From Bacillota bacterium (GTDB lineage Bacteria > Sysuimicrobiota > Sysuimicrobiia > Sysuimicrobiales > Segetimicrobiaceae), in contig JAJPIA010000139.1 in the NCBI GenBank assembly GCA_021324975.1, forward strand, positions 1 through 64,000: DNA of 64,000 nt, written 5' to 3'. Made by a program: the position numbers and the translations under genes. Under the pieces are notes generated by a model that was not told the DNA's origin, ran no database searches, and saw only the letters and a program-made list of their open reading frames with translations. Below, piece by piece: positions 33,361 to 42,629 of this stretch. The first letter of the stretch is position 1; every line of letters starts with the position of its first letter.

Positions 33361-34380
33361 TCATCCGATCCGGACGCGCGGGTCGATGAATGCGTAGGTC
33401 ACGTCGACCAGAAGGCTCATGACGAGATAGGTCAGTGCGATCAGCATGCCCACGCCCATGATCGCGGCGAAGTCGAGCGACGAGGCGGCCTCAAACGCGT
33501 ACTGTCCCAGGCCCGGCCATGAAAAGACGGTCTCGGTGACGACCGCGCCCGCAAGCAAGTTGCCGAAGTTGAGGCCCATGACGGTCAGCACCGGGATGAA
33601 CGCGTTGCGGGCGGCGTGCCGCACCACCACGCTCCAATGAGGCAGGCCCTTGGCCCGGGCGGTCCGGACGTAGTCCTCGGTGAGCGTCTCGATCATGGTG
33701 GACCGCATGAGCCGTGTGAGCGAGCCGAGGCTGTACGTCGAGAGCACGGCGGCAGGCAGCGCCAGATGCTTCAGGGCGTCGAGCGCCACGCCGAATTGTC
33801 CGGCCAGCACCGCGTCGGGAATGAGCAGCCCCGTGATCGTGGGCGGCGGGGTCACCTCGAGGCCGAGCGGACCTGGGGCCGGCGCCCACCCGAGCTCCGC
33901 GTAGAACAGGATAATGGCCATGAGGCCGAGCCAGAACACCGGCGTCGACACGCCAAGCAACGACACCGCACGGGCGGCGTCCGCCGCGATGCCCCGCCGG
34001 CGCACGCCGGCAAAGAGGCCAAGCGGAACGCCGACGACGACGCTCAGGACCATCGCGCCGATTGCCAGCTCGACCGTCGCGGGAAACCGTTCACGCAGAT
34101 CCACCGTCACGGGCCGCCGCGTCGACAGCGACGTGCCCATGTCGCCGTGGAGCAGACCCTCCAGATAGATCCAGTACTGCACCGGCAGGGGCCGGTCGAG
34201 CCCCCACCGGTGCTTGAACGCGGCGACGACGACCGGGTCGCCGGCGGCCCGCTGGCCGAGGAACGCCGTGGCCGGATCGGCCGGCACGAGATGCGACAAC
34301 ACGAAGCTCAGCACGGACACGCCCACAAGGAGCACGGGCAGCAGCAGCACCCGCCGCACGACGTAGCGGGCAAGCCTCAT
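33361..34380 (-). CDS. dipeptide/oligopeptide-type ABC permease (DppB-like)
   Basis: The 339-aa protein has the family N terminus (YVVRRVLLLPVLLVGVSVLSF), HRWGLDRPLPVQYWIYLEG and the EAA loop YVRTARAKGLPHWSVVVRHA. It forms the transport pore with the DppC-like protein. It lies 25 bases after the binding-protein gene. Confidence 0.92.
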   Translation of the reverse strand: MRLARYVVRRVLLLPVLLVGVSVLSFVLSHLVPADPATAFLGQRAAGDPVVVAAFKHRWGLDRPLPVQYWIYLEGLLHGDMGTSLSTRRPVTVDLRERFPATVELAIGAMVLSVVVGVPLGLFAGVRRRGIAADAARAVSLLGVSTPVFWLGLMAIILFYAELGWAPAPGPLGLEVTPPPTITGLLIPDAVLAGQFGVALDALKHLALPAAVLSTYSLGSLTRLMRSTMIETLTEDYVRTARAKGLPHWSVVVRHAARNAFIPVLTVMGLNFGNLLAGAVVTETVFSWPGLGQYAFEAASSLDFAAIMGVGMLIALTYLVMSLLVDVTYAFIDPRVRIG

Positions 34381-34405
34381 ACGCCCAACCGCCCGGCCGT
34401 CGCGG

Positions 34406-36046
34406 TCAGCTCTTGGTGATGGCCGCCAAGTCTAGTTCCCATATCGCATTGTATGTCGCCCCGCCCACGGCGGACCGGAACGCGAACGGCAGCGCCGGGA
34501 CGAAGAGCGGCACCCACGGGCCCTGCGCGAGCATGTGGTCCACTCTCTGATAGAGGGCGCTGCGCTTCTGCGTATCGATCTCGGTCTCGGCCTGCGCGCC
34601 GAGGGCCGCGAGCTGGCGAGCTTCCGGGCTGGTCTCCGGCGTCCAGTGCGCGTACTTGCCGACGAGCCGGCCGGGGAGGAACACTAGATAGTCGTCCTGA
34701 TCCGCGTAATCCGGCGCCCACGACCAGATGAGGAACTGGGCGTTGCCGCCGCGGAACAGCTGCTTGGCGGCGAGGATGGGCATTCCGTTCAGCTCCACCT
34801 GGATGCCTACGGTCGCCAGATCCGCTTGAATCTTTTGTACGACGGGATCGATCTGCACGCCGAACCGGACCCAGCCACTCACGTAGGACAACTTGCCGCG
34901 AGCGCCGGTGAGGTTGGCTTCCTTGAGGAGCGCTTTGGCCCGCGCGCGGTCGGTCTTGACCGCCTCGGACGCGGGCAAGGCGCCGGGGAACGCCGGCGTC
35001 AACATGCCGGCCAGACGGACGGCGCCGGGACCGGCCAGGGCCATGAGGCCCTCATAGTCGAGCGCGTACCGTACGGCCTGCTGCACTTTAGGGTTCGAGA
35101 ACGGCCCGCCGATCTTGGGATCGAGGTTCATGAGCAGGTAGAATGTCGTCGCGGACATGCTGTGCCGGACGACGACGCCGGGGCGGCTGACGAGCGCGTC
35201 CGCCTGGGGGTGGCCGATCGTGTCCGCGATATCGATGCTGCCCCGCTCCAACTGCAGCTGCTGGCTCGCCGGCTCCAGGATGTTTTTCAGCACGACGCGC
35301 TCGACGTGTGGCTGCCGCCACGACGACGGGTTGCGCGCGAGGATCGCCTCGTTGTTGGGGCTGTAGCTGACCAGACGGAACGCACCGGTTCCGGCGGAAT
35401 GCGAACTGAGAAAGCTCTCCGCGTGGTCCTTCGTCTTGGCGTCGGCGCCCGCGTCGCCGCCCTGCGCCTGCACGACCACCCGGTCCAGCACGCCGAGACT
35501 CGGATGGGAAACGATCGGGATGATGGACGGCTTCGGCCGCTGGAGCGTGATCGTAACGGTCTGCGGATCCGGCGCGCCCACGTTGTCGACCCCGTCCAGG
35601 AGGAACGCCGCCTGACTCTCGATGTTCTTCAGCCGGTCGAACGACCACTTCACGTCTTCCGACGTCAGCTCCCGGCCGCTCTCGAACCGGACGCCGCTCC
35701 GCAGCTTGAAGGTGTAGGTCTTGCCGTCCGGCGACACGGTCCACGACGTCGCCAGACGGGGCTTCGGTGTCTTGAGATCCTCGCCGGCAAAGGTCACGAG
35801 CGTGTCGTAGACGGCCAGGTTGATCATGTTGCTGGTCAGGTCGAGCGTCCGTCCGGGGTCCAGGTTCGCGATATCGAACCCCTCGCCGACGAGCAGCGTG
35901 CCTCCGGCCGCCGGCGCGGCCCCCGCCGGTGCGGCGTCCAACAGCCGGTGGAGCCATGCGCTTCCGATCGCCGCGCCCGCGGTGCCAAACAGCGCGCGTC
36001 TGCCGATCCGCGATCCACCTCCGACTGAGGCCCTCCGTCTGTTCAC
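34406..36046 (-). CDS. ABC substrate-binding protein, family 5 (DppA/OppA-like)
   Basis: The 546-aa protein has a twin-arginine-like leader (RIGRRALFGTAGAAIGSAWL) and then LLVGEGFDIANLDPGRTLD, YDTLVTF and TWTVSPDGKTYTFKLRSGVR-type text, the standard SBP5 signature. Its start overlaps the IclR stop (36043-36046). It binds peptides, opines or similar compounds. The associated genes favour an amino-acid-like ligand. Confidence 0.9.
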   Translation of the reverse strand: MNRRRASVGGGSRIGRRALFGTAGAAIGSAWLHRLLDAAPAGAAPAAGGTLLVGEGFDIANLDPGRTLDLTSNMINLAVYDTLVTFAGEDLKTPKPRLATSWTVSPDGKTYTFKLRSGVRFESGRELTSEDVKWSFDRLKNIESQAAFLLDGVDNVGAPDPQTVTITLQRPKPSIIPIVSHPSLGVLDRVVVQAQGGDAGADAKTKDHAESFLSSHSAGTGAFRLVSYSPNNEAILARNPSSWRQPHVERVVLKNILEPASQQLQLERGSIDIADTIGHPQADALVSRPGVVVRHSMSATTFYLLMNLDPKIGGPFSNPKVQQAVRYALDYEGLMALAGPGAVRLAGMLTPAFPGALPASEAVKTDRARAKALLKEANLTGARGKLSYVSGWVRFGVQIDPVVQKIQADLATVGIQVELNGMPILAAKQLFRGGNAQFLIWSWAPDYADQDDYLVFLPGRLVGKYAHWTPETSPEARQLAALGAQAETEIDTQKRSALYQRVDHMLAQGPWVPLFVPALPFAFRSAVGGATYNAIWELDLAAITKS

Positions 36047-36885
36047 CGTGCTCCTCCTCTCTCGCCGCTCGCGGCGGTCAGCTGCAGATACCCGAGTTGC
36101 TGGGAGATCTGCCGCGCCGCCGCGACGACGTGCGGCCCCGCCTCCGCTCGTGCCGCGGCACGGAAGCGCTGCAGCGGTCCCGTCACGGTCAGCACGGCGG
36201 CGACCTCGCCGGCGTGGTCAAAGATCGGCCCTGCGACGCCGGCCACGTTCGGCACCTCTTCCTGCACCCCGATCGCGTAGCCGCGCGCGCGCGTGCGCCG
36301 TAACTCCGCTTCCAGGTCGGCGCGGGCCACCAACGTGCCCGCAGCCAGGCGCCGCAGCGGCGTCCGGCTGAGGATTCGTTCGATGCGCTCCGCGGGCAGA
36401 AACGCAAGGGCGGCCTTGCCGGTGGCTCCGTAGACGATGCGGTGGCGGACCCCAAGCGGCACGGTCCGCTTGATCTGGTGGGGGCTTTCGAGTTGGAAGA
36501 CGCTGATCCGGTGATCGCCGTCGACCATGCTGAGAAACACGGTCTCCTGGCTGAGGTCCCGCAGCCGGATCATCTGCGGGAGCGCCAGGGCCCGCAGCTG
36601 CTGGAACCCGGGCACGGCGAACACCCAGCGCAGCACGGCCGGTGTGATGAAGTACTCCTCGGTCGCCACATCGCGGCCCATGAGTCCGTGGTTCACGAAC
36701 GCCCGCAGGATCCGGAACACGACGGCCTTGTCGAGCGCGACTTCGCCGGCGATGCTGCTCAGGCTCTGGCGCGGGCGGGCATCCGAAAAGGTCTCCAGCA
36801 CGCGCAGCGCCCGGTCCAGCGCCACCAGTTCGTGCGACCGGGGTGCCCGGCGGGGTGACGGCGTGGCGCGGGGCCGCCGGCTCAT
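36043..36885 (-). CDS. IclR-family transcriptional regulator
   Basis: The 280-aa protein has an N-terminal winged HTH (SLSSIAGEVALDKAVVFRIL as recognition region) and the IclR effector domain (GATGKAALAFLPAERIERIL, RGYAIGVQEEVPNVAGVAGP). It is embedded in the operon, overlapping genes on both sides by 4 bases, so it is likely autoregulated and controls the whole block. Its ligand is probably a pathway intermediate. Confidence 0.9.
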   Translation of the reverse strand: MSRRPRATPSPRRAPRSHELVALDRALRVLETFSDARPRQSLSSIAGEVALDKAVVFRILRAFVNHGLMGRDVATEEYFITPAVLRWVFAVPGFQQLRALALPQMIRLRDLSQETVFLSMVDGDHRISVFQLESPHQIKRTVPLGVRHRIVYGATGKAALAFLPAERIERILSRTPLRRLAAGTLVARADLEAELRRTRARGYAIGVQEEVPNVAGVAGPIFDHAGEVAAVLTVTGPLQRFRAAARAEAGPHVVAAARQISQQLGYLQLTAASGERGGAR

Positions 36886-37880
36886 CGCACGAGGACCTGG
36901 CCGTTGACGGGGTAGCGGGGCTGATCCCCCCGCAGCACGCGTGCGATCTCCTCCGCGGCGACCCGCGCGACGTTCTCGAGGCTCTCCACGGTCGATCCTC
37001 CAATGTGCGGCGACACGATGACGTTGGGCTGATCAAGCACGCGCGGCCGCGACTTCGCCGGCGGCTCGACCTCGAAGACGTCCAAAGCGGCCCCCGCCAC
37101 GTGGCCGCTCGCCAGCCCATCGGCGAGCGCATCCTCGTTGACTACACCGCCGCGCGAGGTGTTCAGGACGAGCACACCCCGCTTTGTGAACCGGAGCGTC
37201 CGTGTGTCGAGCATGTTTCGGGTCTCGTCCGACAGCGGCACATGATAGGTGATGATGTCCGCGCGCTGTAGCAGGTCCTCGTACTCCACACGCTCCACGT
37301 GTGCCGGGATGCGCGTGTGGTCGATGTACGGATCGCACGTAATCACCCGCGCGCCAAACGCCTGCGCCAGCCGGGCGACCCGTCCGCCGACGTTCCCGAT
37401 CCCGACCACGCCGAGCACCTGGCTGCGGAGTTCGCGTCCGACGAACCGGTCCTCGCGCCAGCCGCCTCGCTCGCGCACGTGCCGGTCTCCCTCCGGAACG
37501 CGGCGCAACAGCGCCACAATGAACCCCATGACCAACTCAGCCACCGAGTCAGCGTTGGCCCCAGGCGCATTAACCACGAGAATGCCCTGCTCGGTGGCGG
37601 CGCCGAGATCAACCTGGTCGAACCCGGCGCCGTGGACCCCGATAACCCGGACGTGCGGCAGCGCCCGCAGAAACTCCCTGGTGAAAATCCCGGACCGGCA
37701 TAAAATGCCCGCGACGCCGGTCAGGTGCTGCGCATACACCGGGATCTCGTCGGCGGACAGGGGCCGGCGGGGGATGGGGAGCTCGAACGCTTCTGCGACA
37801 CCGGCGAGCGCGGCGCGTACTTGAGCCATCGCCACCGGATATCCGTCAGCCACCGTCACCGCGACCCGATGCTTCGTCAC
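36882..37880 (-). CDS. D-2-hydroxyacid dehydrogenase (SerA/GhrB-like)
   Basis: The 332-aa protein is taken from GTG 37880 (GGGAGG upstream). The NAD motif is VVGIGNVGGRVARLAQAFGA. The active-site Arg, Glu and His are in LVLNTSRGGVVNEDALADGL, DVFEVEPPAKS and NVIVSPHIGGSTVES. It interconverts 2-oxo and 2-hydroxy acids with NAD(P)H. It is the first gene of the 38-24 kb block. Confidence 0.9.
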   Translation of the reverse strand: MTKHRVAVTVADGYPVAMAQVRAALAGVAEAFELPIPRRPLSADEIPVYAQHLTGVAGILCRSGIFTREFLRALPHVRVIGVHGAGFDQVDLGAATEQGILVVNAPGANADSVAELVMGFIVALLRRVPEGDRHVRERGGWREDRFVGRELRSQVLGVVGIGNVGGRVARLAQAFGARVITCDPYIDHTRIPAHVERVEYEDLLQRADIITYHVPLSDETRNMLDTRTLRFTKRGVLVLNTSRGGVVNEDALADGLASGHVAGAALDVFEVEPPAKSRPRVLDQPNVIVSPHIGGSTVESLENVARVAAEEIARVLRGDQPRYPVNGQVLVR

Positions 37881-38208
37881 CAATCGCACCTCCCGCGTCG
37901 CATCCACCCCGCAAAGTCTTCTGAGTTTCTGCAACGGTGTTGCGCATCCCTACCCTGGCACCGTTGGTTTCGCCGTCTCGCTGACGGGCGCCGGGGCGAA
38001 AACTGCCGGGGTTGTCCGGTGCGGGCTGCTGTGTGGTTTCGATCTGGGTGCGTGGAACGGACGGACGCGCGAAACGTGTGCCCGACGCAATCATATGTGC
38101 GTGATCGGCCACGCTTTGCCCTTGAGCTCAGGAGGTTCCGCGCCGACGGCGCGCAACCATTAGGCCGAGGCCGCGAGCCAACACTGCGCCAAGGGGAGAT
38201 ACTTCGCG
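37881..38208. promoter_or_regulatory. divergent control region with GCAAC-GGT-GTTGC dyad
   Basis: This roughly 330-base gap separates the divergent dehydrogenase operon and a membrane-protein gene. A short perfect dyad, GCAAC-GGT-GTTGC (37931-37943), lies about 50 bases upstream of the GTG 37880. It could be the IclR operator, since IclR proteins often bind such inverted repeats near their operon start. No gene is apparent here. Confidence 0.35.
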
Positions 38209-38991
38209 ATGTGGGTTCCCTACACCGGCCGTGATGCGATCGTACTAGCGTCCCTCCTCACCGTTGCGGCCGCAGCCTTCGTCTACCTCGGAGCGAGGTT
38301 GCGAAGCCCGATCCGCGTCGCCAGCCCCGGACGAATCCCCGGCGTCTTCTTGGTCGTCATCTGGGCGCTGGCAATGGCCACGTTCCTCGTCGCCATTTAT
38401 GTGTACGTCGTGCAAATGAGGCAGGTGCATCTGCTCGCCGCTCCACCGAGGGGGCGAGGCGGGTTGCGCCAGGCAGGCTTCCAGGTTGGAACAGTGCCCG
38501 ACGCGGCGGTGACATTTTTCATCGTTCTTTATCTCACGAGAAAGTACGGCTGGAGGGTCGCCCTCGGCAGTGCGCTTGTCGGCACCGCCGCCGCCCCGAT
38601 GTTCTTCGAGCTTCCCTTTGATCTGATCGTGATGGGGAGGACGTATCCTGCCGTCCCTCCCAACCCGGCGCTGTACCGGGCGCTCTTCTTTCTGCCGCTG
38701 TTCATCGTCGAGGTCTCGACGATCTCGCTTTTGACATTATTGCCGTCGATGCGCGTCACCCGGCAGGCTCTTTTCGCCCTTGCGGGCATGTTCGGGGTGT
38801 TCGCGGTTTGGGCGGCTTTCGGATTTGCCCCTCCCGCGCAGCTGCTGCCCAAAACGCTTAACATTGTTTCGAAGATGCTGTGTTTTGTTACGGCAATCAT
38901 GCTATTCGTCCGGCCGGAGCGCCGTGGGAATGGTACGGACCGACGATCTGTTCCGATGGACGAGGCGCTGTTGCGCGCCGAGCAGACTTAA
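38209..38991 (+). CDS. hypothetical integral membrane protein
   Basis: The 260-aa protein has about seven helices (for example IVLASLLTVAAAAFVYLGA, VFLVVIWALAMATFLVAIYV, ALFALAGMFGVFAVWAAFGF, LCFVTAIMLFV) and no recognised signature. GGGGAGA lies before the ATG. Divergent from the dehydrogenase operon. Function unknown. Confidence 0.65.
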   Translation: MWVPYTGRDAIVLASLLTVAAAAFVYLGARLRSPIRVASPGRIPGVFLVVIWALAMATFLVAIYVYVVQMRQVHLLAAPPRGRGGLRQAGFQVGTVPDAAVTFFIVLYLTRKYGWRVALGSALVGTAAAPMFFELPFDLIVMGRTYPAVPPNPALYRALFFLPLFIVEVSTISLLTLLPSMRVTRQALFALAGMFGVFAVWAAFGFAPPAQLLPKTLNIVSKMLCFVTAIMLFVRPERRGNGTDRRSVPMDEALLRAEQT

Positions 38992-39413
38992 GCTTGCGCG
39001 CCCCTTCCCCCGTCATGCGCAAGCGCGCCCAGAGGGAACGTCGCGATGATCTCTCGATCCTCCATGTACCACCGGCGCTCGTGAACGCATTTGATCTCGC
39101 GGACCGGCAATGCGCCGTGCATCATGTCTCGAGCGTCAGCAACCAGCGCCTTCAGCGCGGAGAACGCCTCGCATCCCACTGGATCCAGGATCCGACCAAG
39201 CGAGATGTGGCCCAGATTGGACTGCCGGGGAGACGCAAATGGCATCGCCTCACGCAGCCGGGCGCGCAGCCGATCAAAAGCGCCGTACCCGGGCGCAATG
39301 ACAGTGCCATCCTCGGTGACCAGGAGCCCTCGGTAGATTATCTCGAACGGCCGTTCCGCAGCGACTATCCCGCGAAGAATCGGCATGGCCTCCCGGAGTT
39401 TGGCCCGAGACAC
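38988..39413 (-). CDS. 2'-5' RNA ligase-like (2H) protein, probably N-terminally truncated
   Basis: The 141-aa protein carries GHISLGRIL, a plausible H-x-S/T-x motif of the 2H phosphoesterase (LigT-like) fold, in the second half. The expected first H-x-T motif would lie upstream but the frame starts too late. The text FEIIYRGLLVTEDGTVIAPG fits the fold's central strands. Its 3' end overlaps the membrane-protein gene by 4 bases, tail to tail. Possibly a fragment. Confidence 0.45.
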   Translation of the reverse strand: MSRAKLREAMPILRGIVAAERPFEIIYRGLLVTEDGTVIAPGYGAFDRLRARLREAMPFASPRQSNLGHISLGRILDPVGCEAFSALKALVADARDMMHGALPVREIKCVHERRWYMEDREIIATFPLGALAHDGGRGAQA

Positions 39414-39447
39414 AGACTCGTCGGGCTACACACCATCCGAGCTTGCT

Positions 39448-39846
39448 TCACGACTTTCTCGCACGGCGTGTTTCATTTTCCTTCAATCGGAATTTTACGA
39501 TTTTCTTAACGAGCGCGTGGGGAATGGGCTTCTCAAATGGAAACTGGATTGCCCCTTTCGAGGTCTTGTAGCTCGCTAGTTCTCCCTTGAACGCGGCAAT
39601 CGCAGAGGCTTTCGGATACAAACCGATGTGCTTTTTGAAGGCGGCATACCACACCAGCATTCCGTCGCTTTTGAAGGCAGGCATGTTATAGCTGATGACT
39701 TCCTCTGCGTGCGGCGCCGTTTTGCGGATCGTTTCTCGCAAGTCCGTCATCGCGGCCCTCGCCGCTTTAGGCAACGCAGACAGATACTCATCCACGGTAC
39801 GGAATCGTTTCACGGAAGCGGCCTCACCTTTCTGGTTTTCAAACAT
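39448..39846 (-). CDS. DUF1801 / YdhG-like (frataxin-fold) protein
   Basis: The 132-aa protein has TVDEYLSALPKAARAAMTDL, IRKTAPHAEEVISYNMPAFK and LYPKASAIAAFKGELASYKT. These blocks are characteristic of DUF1801. Alternative starts at ATG 39846 or a GTG near residue 12 are possible. The family has been proposed as iron-binding; no context supports a role here. Confidence 0.87.
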   Translation of the reverse strand: MFENQKGEAASVKRFRTVDEYLSALPKAARAAMTDLRETIRKTAPHAEEVISYNMPAFKSDGMLVWYAAFKKHIGLYPKASAIAAFKGELASYKTSKGAIQFPFEKPIPHALVKKIVKFRLKENETRRARKS

Positions 39847-39931
39847 GCTCCGCCTTCCAGTGGCTCTCAGGCCTTTGCTATGTGACTCGCGCTTGTCTCC
39901 ACCGGCGCGCTCACCAGCTTCGGCTCTAACA

Positions 39932-40636
39932 TTAGCCCGCAGCGCTTCCGTAGGCCCGCGGGACGAGCGCGTCGTGGACCACGCGGACGAGGGTCGTGAT
40001 ATCGAAGACGGGGCGGCCGGTGGCCCGCCTGATCGCGTCGGCGTAGGGAGGCATGTTGGTGCACTCCAGCACGATCGCGGCAACCTCGGCGTGCTGCTCC
40101 ACGAGTTCGCGCGCAACCTCGATGTGCTCCCGGCGGGCAGCGCTTTCGTCGAGCGCCGGCATGTTGCCGAGCAGGACGGGCGCGAAGGCTCGCCCCCGCT
40201 CCATCCCCGCGATGACGACGGGCGTGTCCGTGCCGATGCCGGCGCCCGCCAAGTGACGCGGTCCCAGGGCCCCGGCGTCCACGGTCATGATGCCGACCGC
40301 GGCGCGGGCTGGCAACATGCGCGCGATCATGGGCACCAGCAGCAGGGCTGAGGTGAACACCGGCACCGACACCGCGGCGGCGAGCTCGCGCTGGAACATG
40401 GCAAGAAAGCCGCATCCCGTGGCAATGGCCGGCACGCCGGAGGCTTCAAGCGCCCGCGCGCCGTCGATGAAAGGGGCCAGGAGCGCAGGATCGCCCTCGC
40501 GCACGACCCGCTCGGGCGAGGCACCCGGCACGCGATGATAGCGCACGGGGAACGGAAACGTAGCAGGGTTTCCGATGTCCCCGCGGATCCTTGGGAACGC
40601 CGTGTCGAGCATGAGGATGCCGATCGGTCCGGACAC
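39932..40636 (-). CDS. Asp/Glu/hydantoin racemase-family protein
   Basis: The 234-aa protein is taken from GTG 40636, just after the LivM stop. The first cysteine is in AIATGCGFLAMFQREL and the second in AIVLECTNMPPYADAI. This is the two-cysteine racemase/arylmalonate-decarboxylase layout. Located at the end of a branched-chain-type importer operon, it may act on the imported compound, as racemase, maleate isomerase-like enzyme or decarboxylase. Confidence 0.75.
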   Translation of the reverse strand: MSGPIGILMLDTAFPRIRGDIGNPATFPFPVRYHRVPGASPERVVREGDPALLAPFIDGARALEASGVPAIATGCGFLAMFQRELAAAVSVPVFTSALLLVPMIARMLPARAAVGIMTVDAGALGPRHLAGAGIGTDTPVVIAGMERGRAFAPVLLGNMPALDESAARREHIEVARELVEQHAEVAAIVLECTNMPPYADAIRRATGRPVFDITTLVRVVHDALVPRAYGSAAG

Positions 40637-40643
40637 GACCGCT

Positions 40644-41684
40644 TTATTCAGGTTGCCGTGCCCGATGCCCTGTGGTGTCGCCGGCGGCCAGGCCGTGCCG
40701 CAGGCGCGTCCAGAGCATCCGGCCGAGGCCGGCGAGGCCCGGCGGGTAGACTCGCATGATCGCGATGACGAGGAGCGCGAAAACGACCATCCGCAGCTGA
40801 CCGTATGCCCGCAGCGCCTCCGACGCCACCTCGACCACAACGGCCCCGATCACCGGCCCGACGAGGGTGCGTTGACCGCCCAGGATAACCATAATGATGA
40901 TCAGCGCCATCTCGTCGAACTGCATGGCCGCCGGGCTGAGGAGCCCGATATAGTGACCGTAGAGCGCTCCCGCGAGCCCGGCGATGCCGCTGCTCATCCC
41001 GAAGACAAACCGCTTCCACCGCACGGTGTTGACGCCGGCGGCCCGCGCGACGGTTTCGTCGTCCCGAATCGCCCGAAGCCGATAGCCGATCCGCGAGCGG
41101 AGCAGCAGCGCGAGTCCGCCGACGGTGGCTGCGGCGCATGCCAGAAACAGCTCATAGTACGGCCGCGGCGAAGAGGTCGGAAGCAGCAACGGCACCGCCA
41201 GGCCGAGGTCGCCCCTCGTGACGCCGTACTCCATCGACACGACGATCCTCACGGATTCGGCGAACGCCCACGTGGCGAGCGCGAGGTAGAGCGCGCGCAT
41301 CCGCAGCGTGACGGCGCCCAATCCGTAGCCGGCGGCGCAGGCACACAGGCCTCCGCACGCGATCGCGGCAGGCACGGGCGCGCCGGCGCGAAGTGCCAGC
41401 AGAGCGGACGCGTAGGCGCCGATCCCGGCGAAGGCATGGTGCGCCAGCGAGAACAGCCCGGTATATCCCGCGATCAGGTTCCAGCTGGACGCCAGGATCA
41501 CGTAGTAGCAGGCAACGGTAAGCACGTGGATCGGATAGGTTCCAAGAACGAGCGGCAGCAGCGCCGCTGCGCCAAGGCCCGCGGCGATCAGCATCGACCG
41601 CCGCACCGCGTCGCCGGCAGCCCACGGGGCCCGCGGCTCGGACGCCGTGACTCCGCCCGCCGCGGGCGCTATCGGGTCATCCAC
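40644..41684 (-). CDS. branched-chain amino-acid-type ABC permease (LivM-like)
   Basis: The 346-aa protein with about 10 helices has AGYTGLFSLAHHAFAGIGAY (LivM signature), SSGIAGLAGALYGHY and MVILGGQRTLVGPVIGAVVV. It forms the channel with the LivH-like protein whose gene is 26 bases upstream. Confidence 0.92.
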   Translation of the reverse strand: MDDPIAPAAGGVTASEPRAPWAAGDAVRRSMLIAAGLGAAALLPLVLGTYPIHVLTVACYYVILASSWNLIAGYTGLFSLAHHAFAGIGAYASALLALRAGAPVPAAIACGGLCACAAGYGLGAVTLRMRALYLALATWAFAESVRIVVSMEYGVTRGDLGLAVPLLLPTSSPRPYYELFLACAAATVGGLALLLRSRIGYRLRAIRDDETVARAAGVNTVRWKRFVFGMSSGIAGLAGALYGHYIGLLSPAAMQFDEMALIIIMVILGGQRTLVGPVIGAVVVEVASEALRAYGQLRMVVFALLVIAIMRVYPPGLAGLGRMLWTRLRHGLAAGDTTGHRARQPE

Positions 41685-41710
41685 GCGTCGGTCCCGATCC
41701 GGGCGGCGCC

Positions 41711-42601
41711 CTACGCCTCGCGCGCCCGTTCACCCCAGAGTCCCGTCGGACGGAGGGCCAGGATGAGCACCAGCAGGCCGAACCCGTACACGTCGCGAAA
41801 CGCCGGCGAGATCAGCACCGAGCCGAGACTCTCCACGAGGCCGAGCAGCAGGCCGCCGACGATGCTGCCCGTAAGCGAGCCGAGTCCGCCGATCACGATG
41901 ATCTCGAACCCCTTGACCGTGCTCAACGCCCCGCTCTGCGGGTAGACGAGAAACACCGGCGCGAGCAGCGCGCCCGCGGCGCCCGCGAGCGCGACGCCGA
42001 TCCCGAACGCGAGCATGTCGATCCGCGACAGGTTGATTCCCGCGGACAGCGCGCCGACCCGATTCTGCGCCACGCTCCGGATCGCCAGGCCGAACCATGT
42101 TCGCCGGACGACCCAGGCGAACAACCCGAGCAACGCCACCGCGCCGAGGAACGCGACGAAGCGGCTGCCGTTCACGGGGAGGGGACCAAGCTGCACCGGC
42201 GGCGCGTAGTCGCGCGGGGAGAATTGATAGGGCCCGAAGATCACGACGGCGAGATTGCGGAACAGCACGGTCAAACTGATCGTCACGATGGTCGCGTACT
42301 CATCGAGGCGTTCGATCCCGCCGGCAAACATCGGCCGGAGCAGCACCCGCTGCACGACCATGCCGAGCACGCCGACGCCGGCGATCGCGAGCGGCAGGGC
42401 GACGTACCAGCGCTCCGGCCCCAGCCAGTCGGTAATCAACAGGTACTGCGCGTAGCCGCCGATCATATAGAACTCGCCCATCGCCCAGTTGATCATGCGC
42501 ATGACGCTGTAGATGAACGTGATCCCGACCGCCATCAGGCAATAGATCGCGCCGATGACGAGGCCGGCGAGCGCGTACTGGGTGAGGAGGGTCGCGTCCA
42601 T
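41711..42601 (-). CDS. branched-chain amino-acid-type ABC permease (LivH-like)
   Basis: The 296-aa protein opens LLTQYALAGLVIGAIYCLMA and continues MRMINWAMGEFYMIGGYAQY and IVIGGLGSLTGSIVGGLLLG, all LivH signatures. It lies 28 bases from the binding-protein gene. Together with LivM-, LivF- and LivG-like proteins it makes a full importer. Confidence 0.92.
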   Translation of the reverse strand: MDATLLTQYALAGLVIGAIYCLMAVGITFIYSVMRMINWAMGEFYMIGGYAQYLLITDWLGPERWYVALPLAIAGVGVLGMVVQRVLLRPMFAGGIERLDEYATIVTISLTVLFRNLAVVIFGPYQFSPRDYAPPVQLGPLPVNGSRFVAFLGAVALLGLFAWVVRRTWFGLAIRSVAQNRVGALSAGINLSRIDMLAFGIGVALAGAAGALLAPVFLVYPQSGALSTVKGFEIIVIGGLGSLTGSIVGGLLLGLVESLGSVLISPAFRDVYGFGLLVLILALRPTGLWGERAREA

Positions 42602-42629
42602 CGGCGGCGCGGCGCCGGCCCGCCACTCC

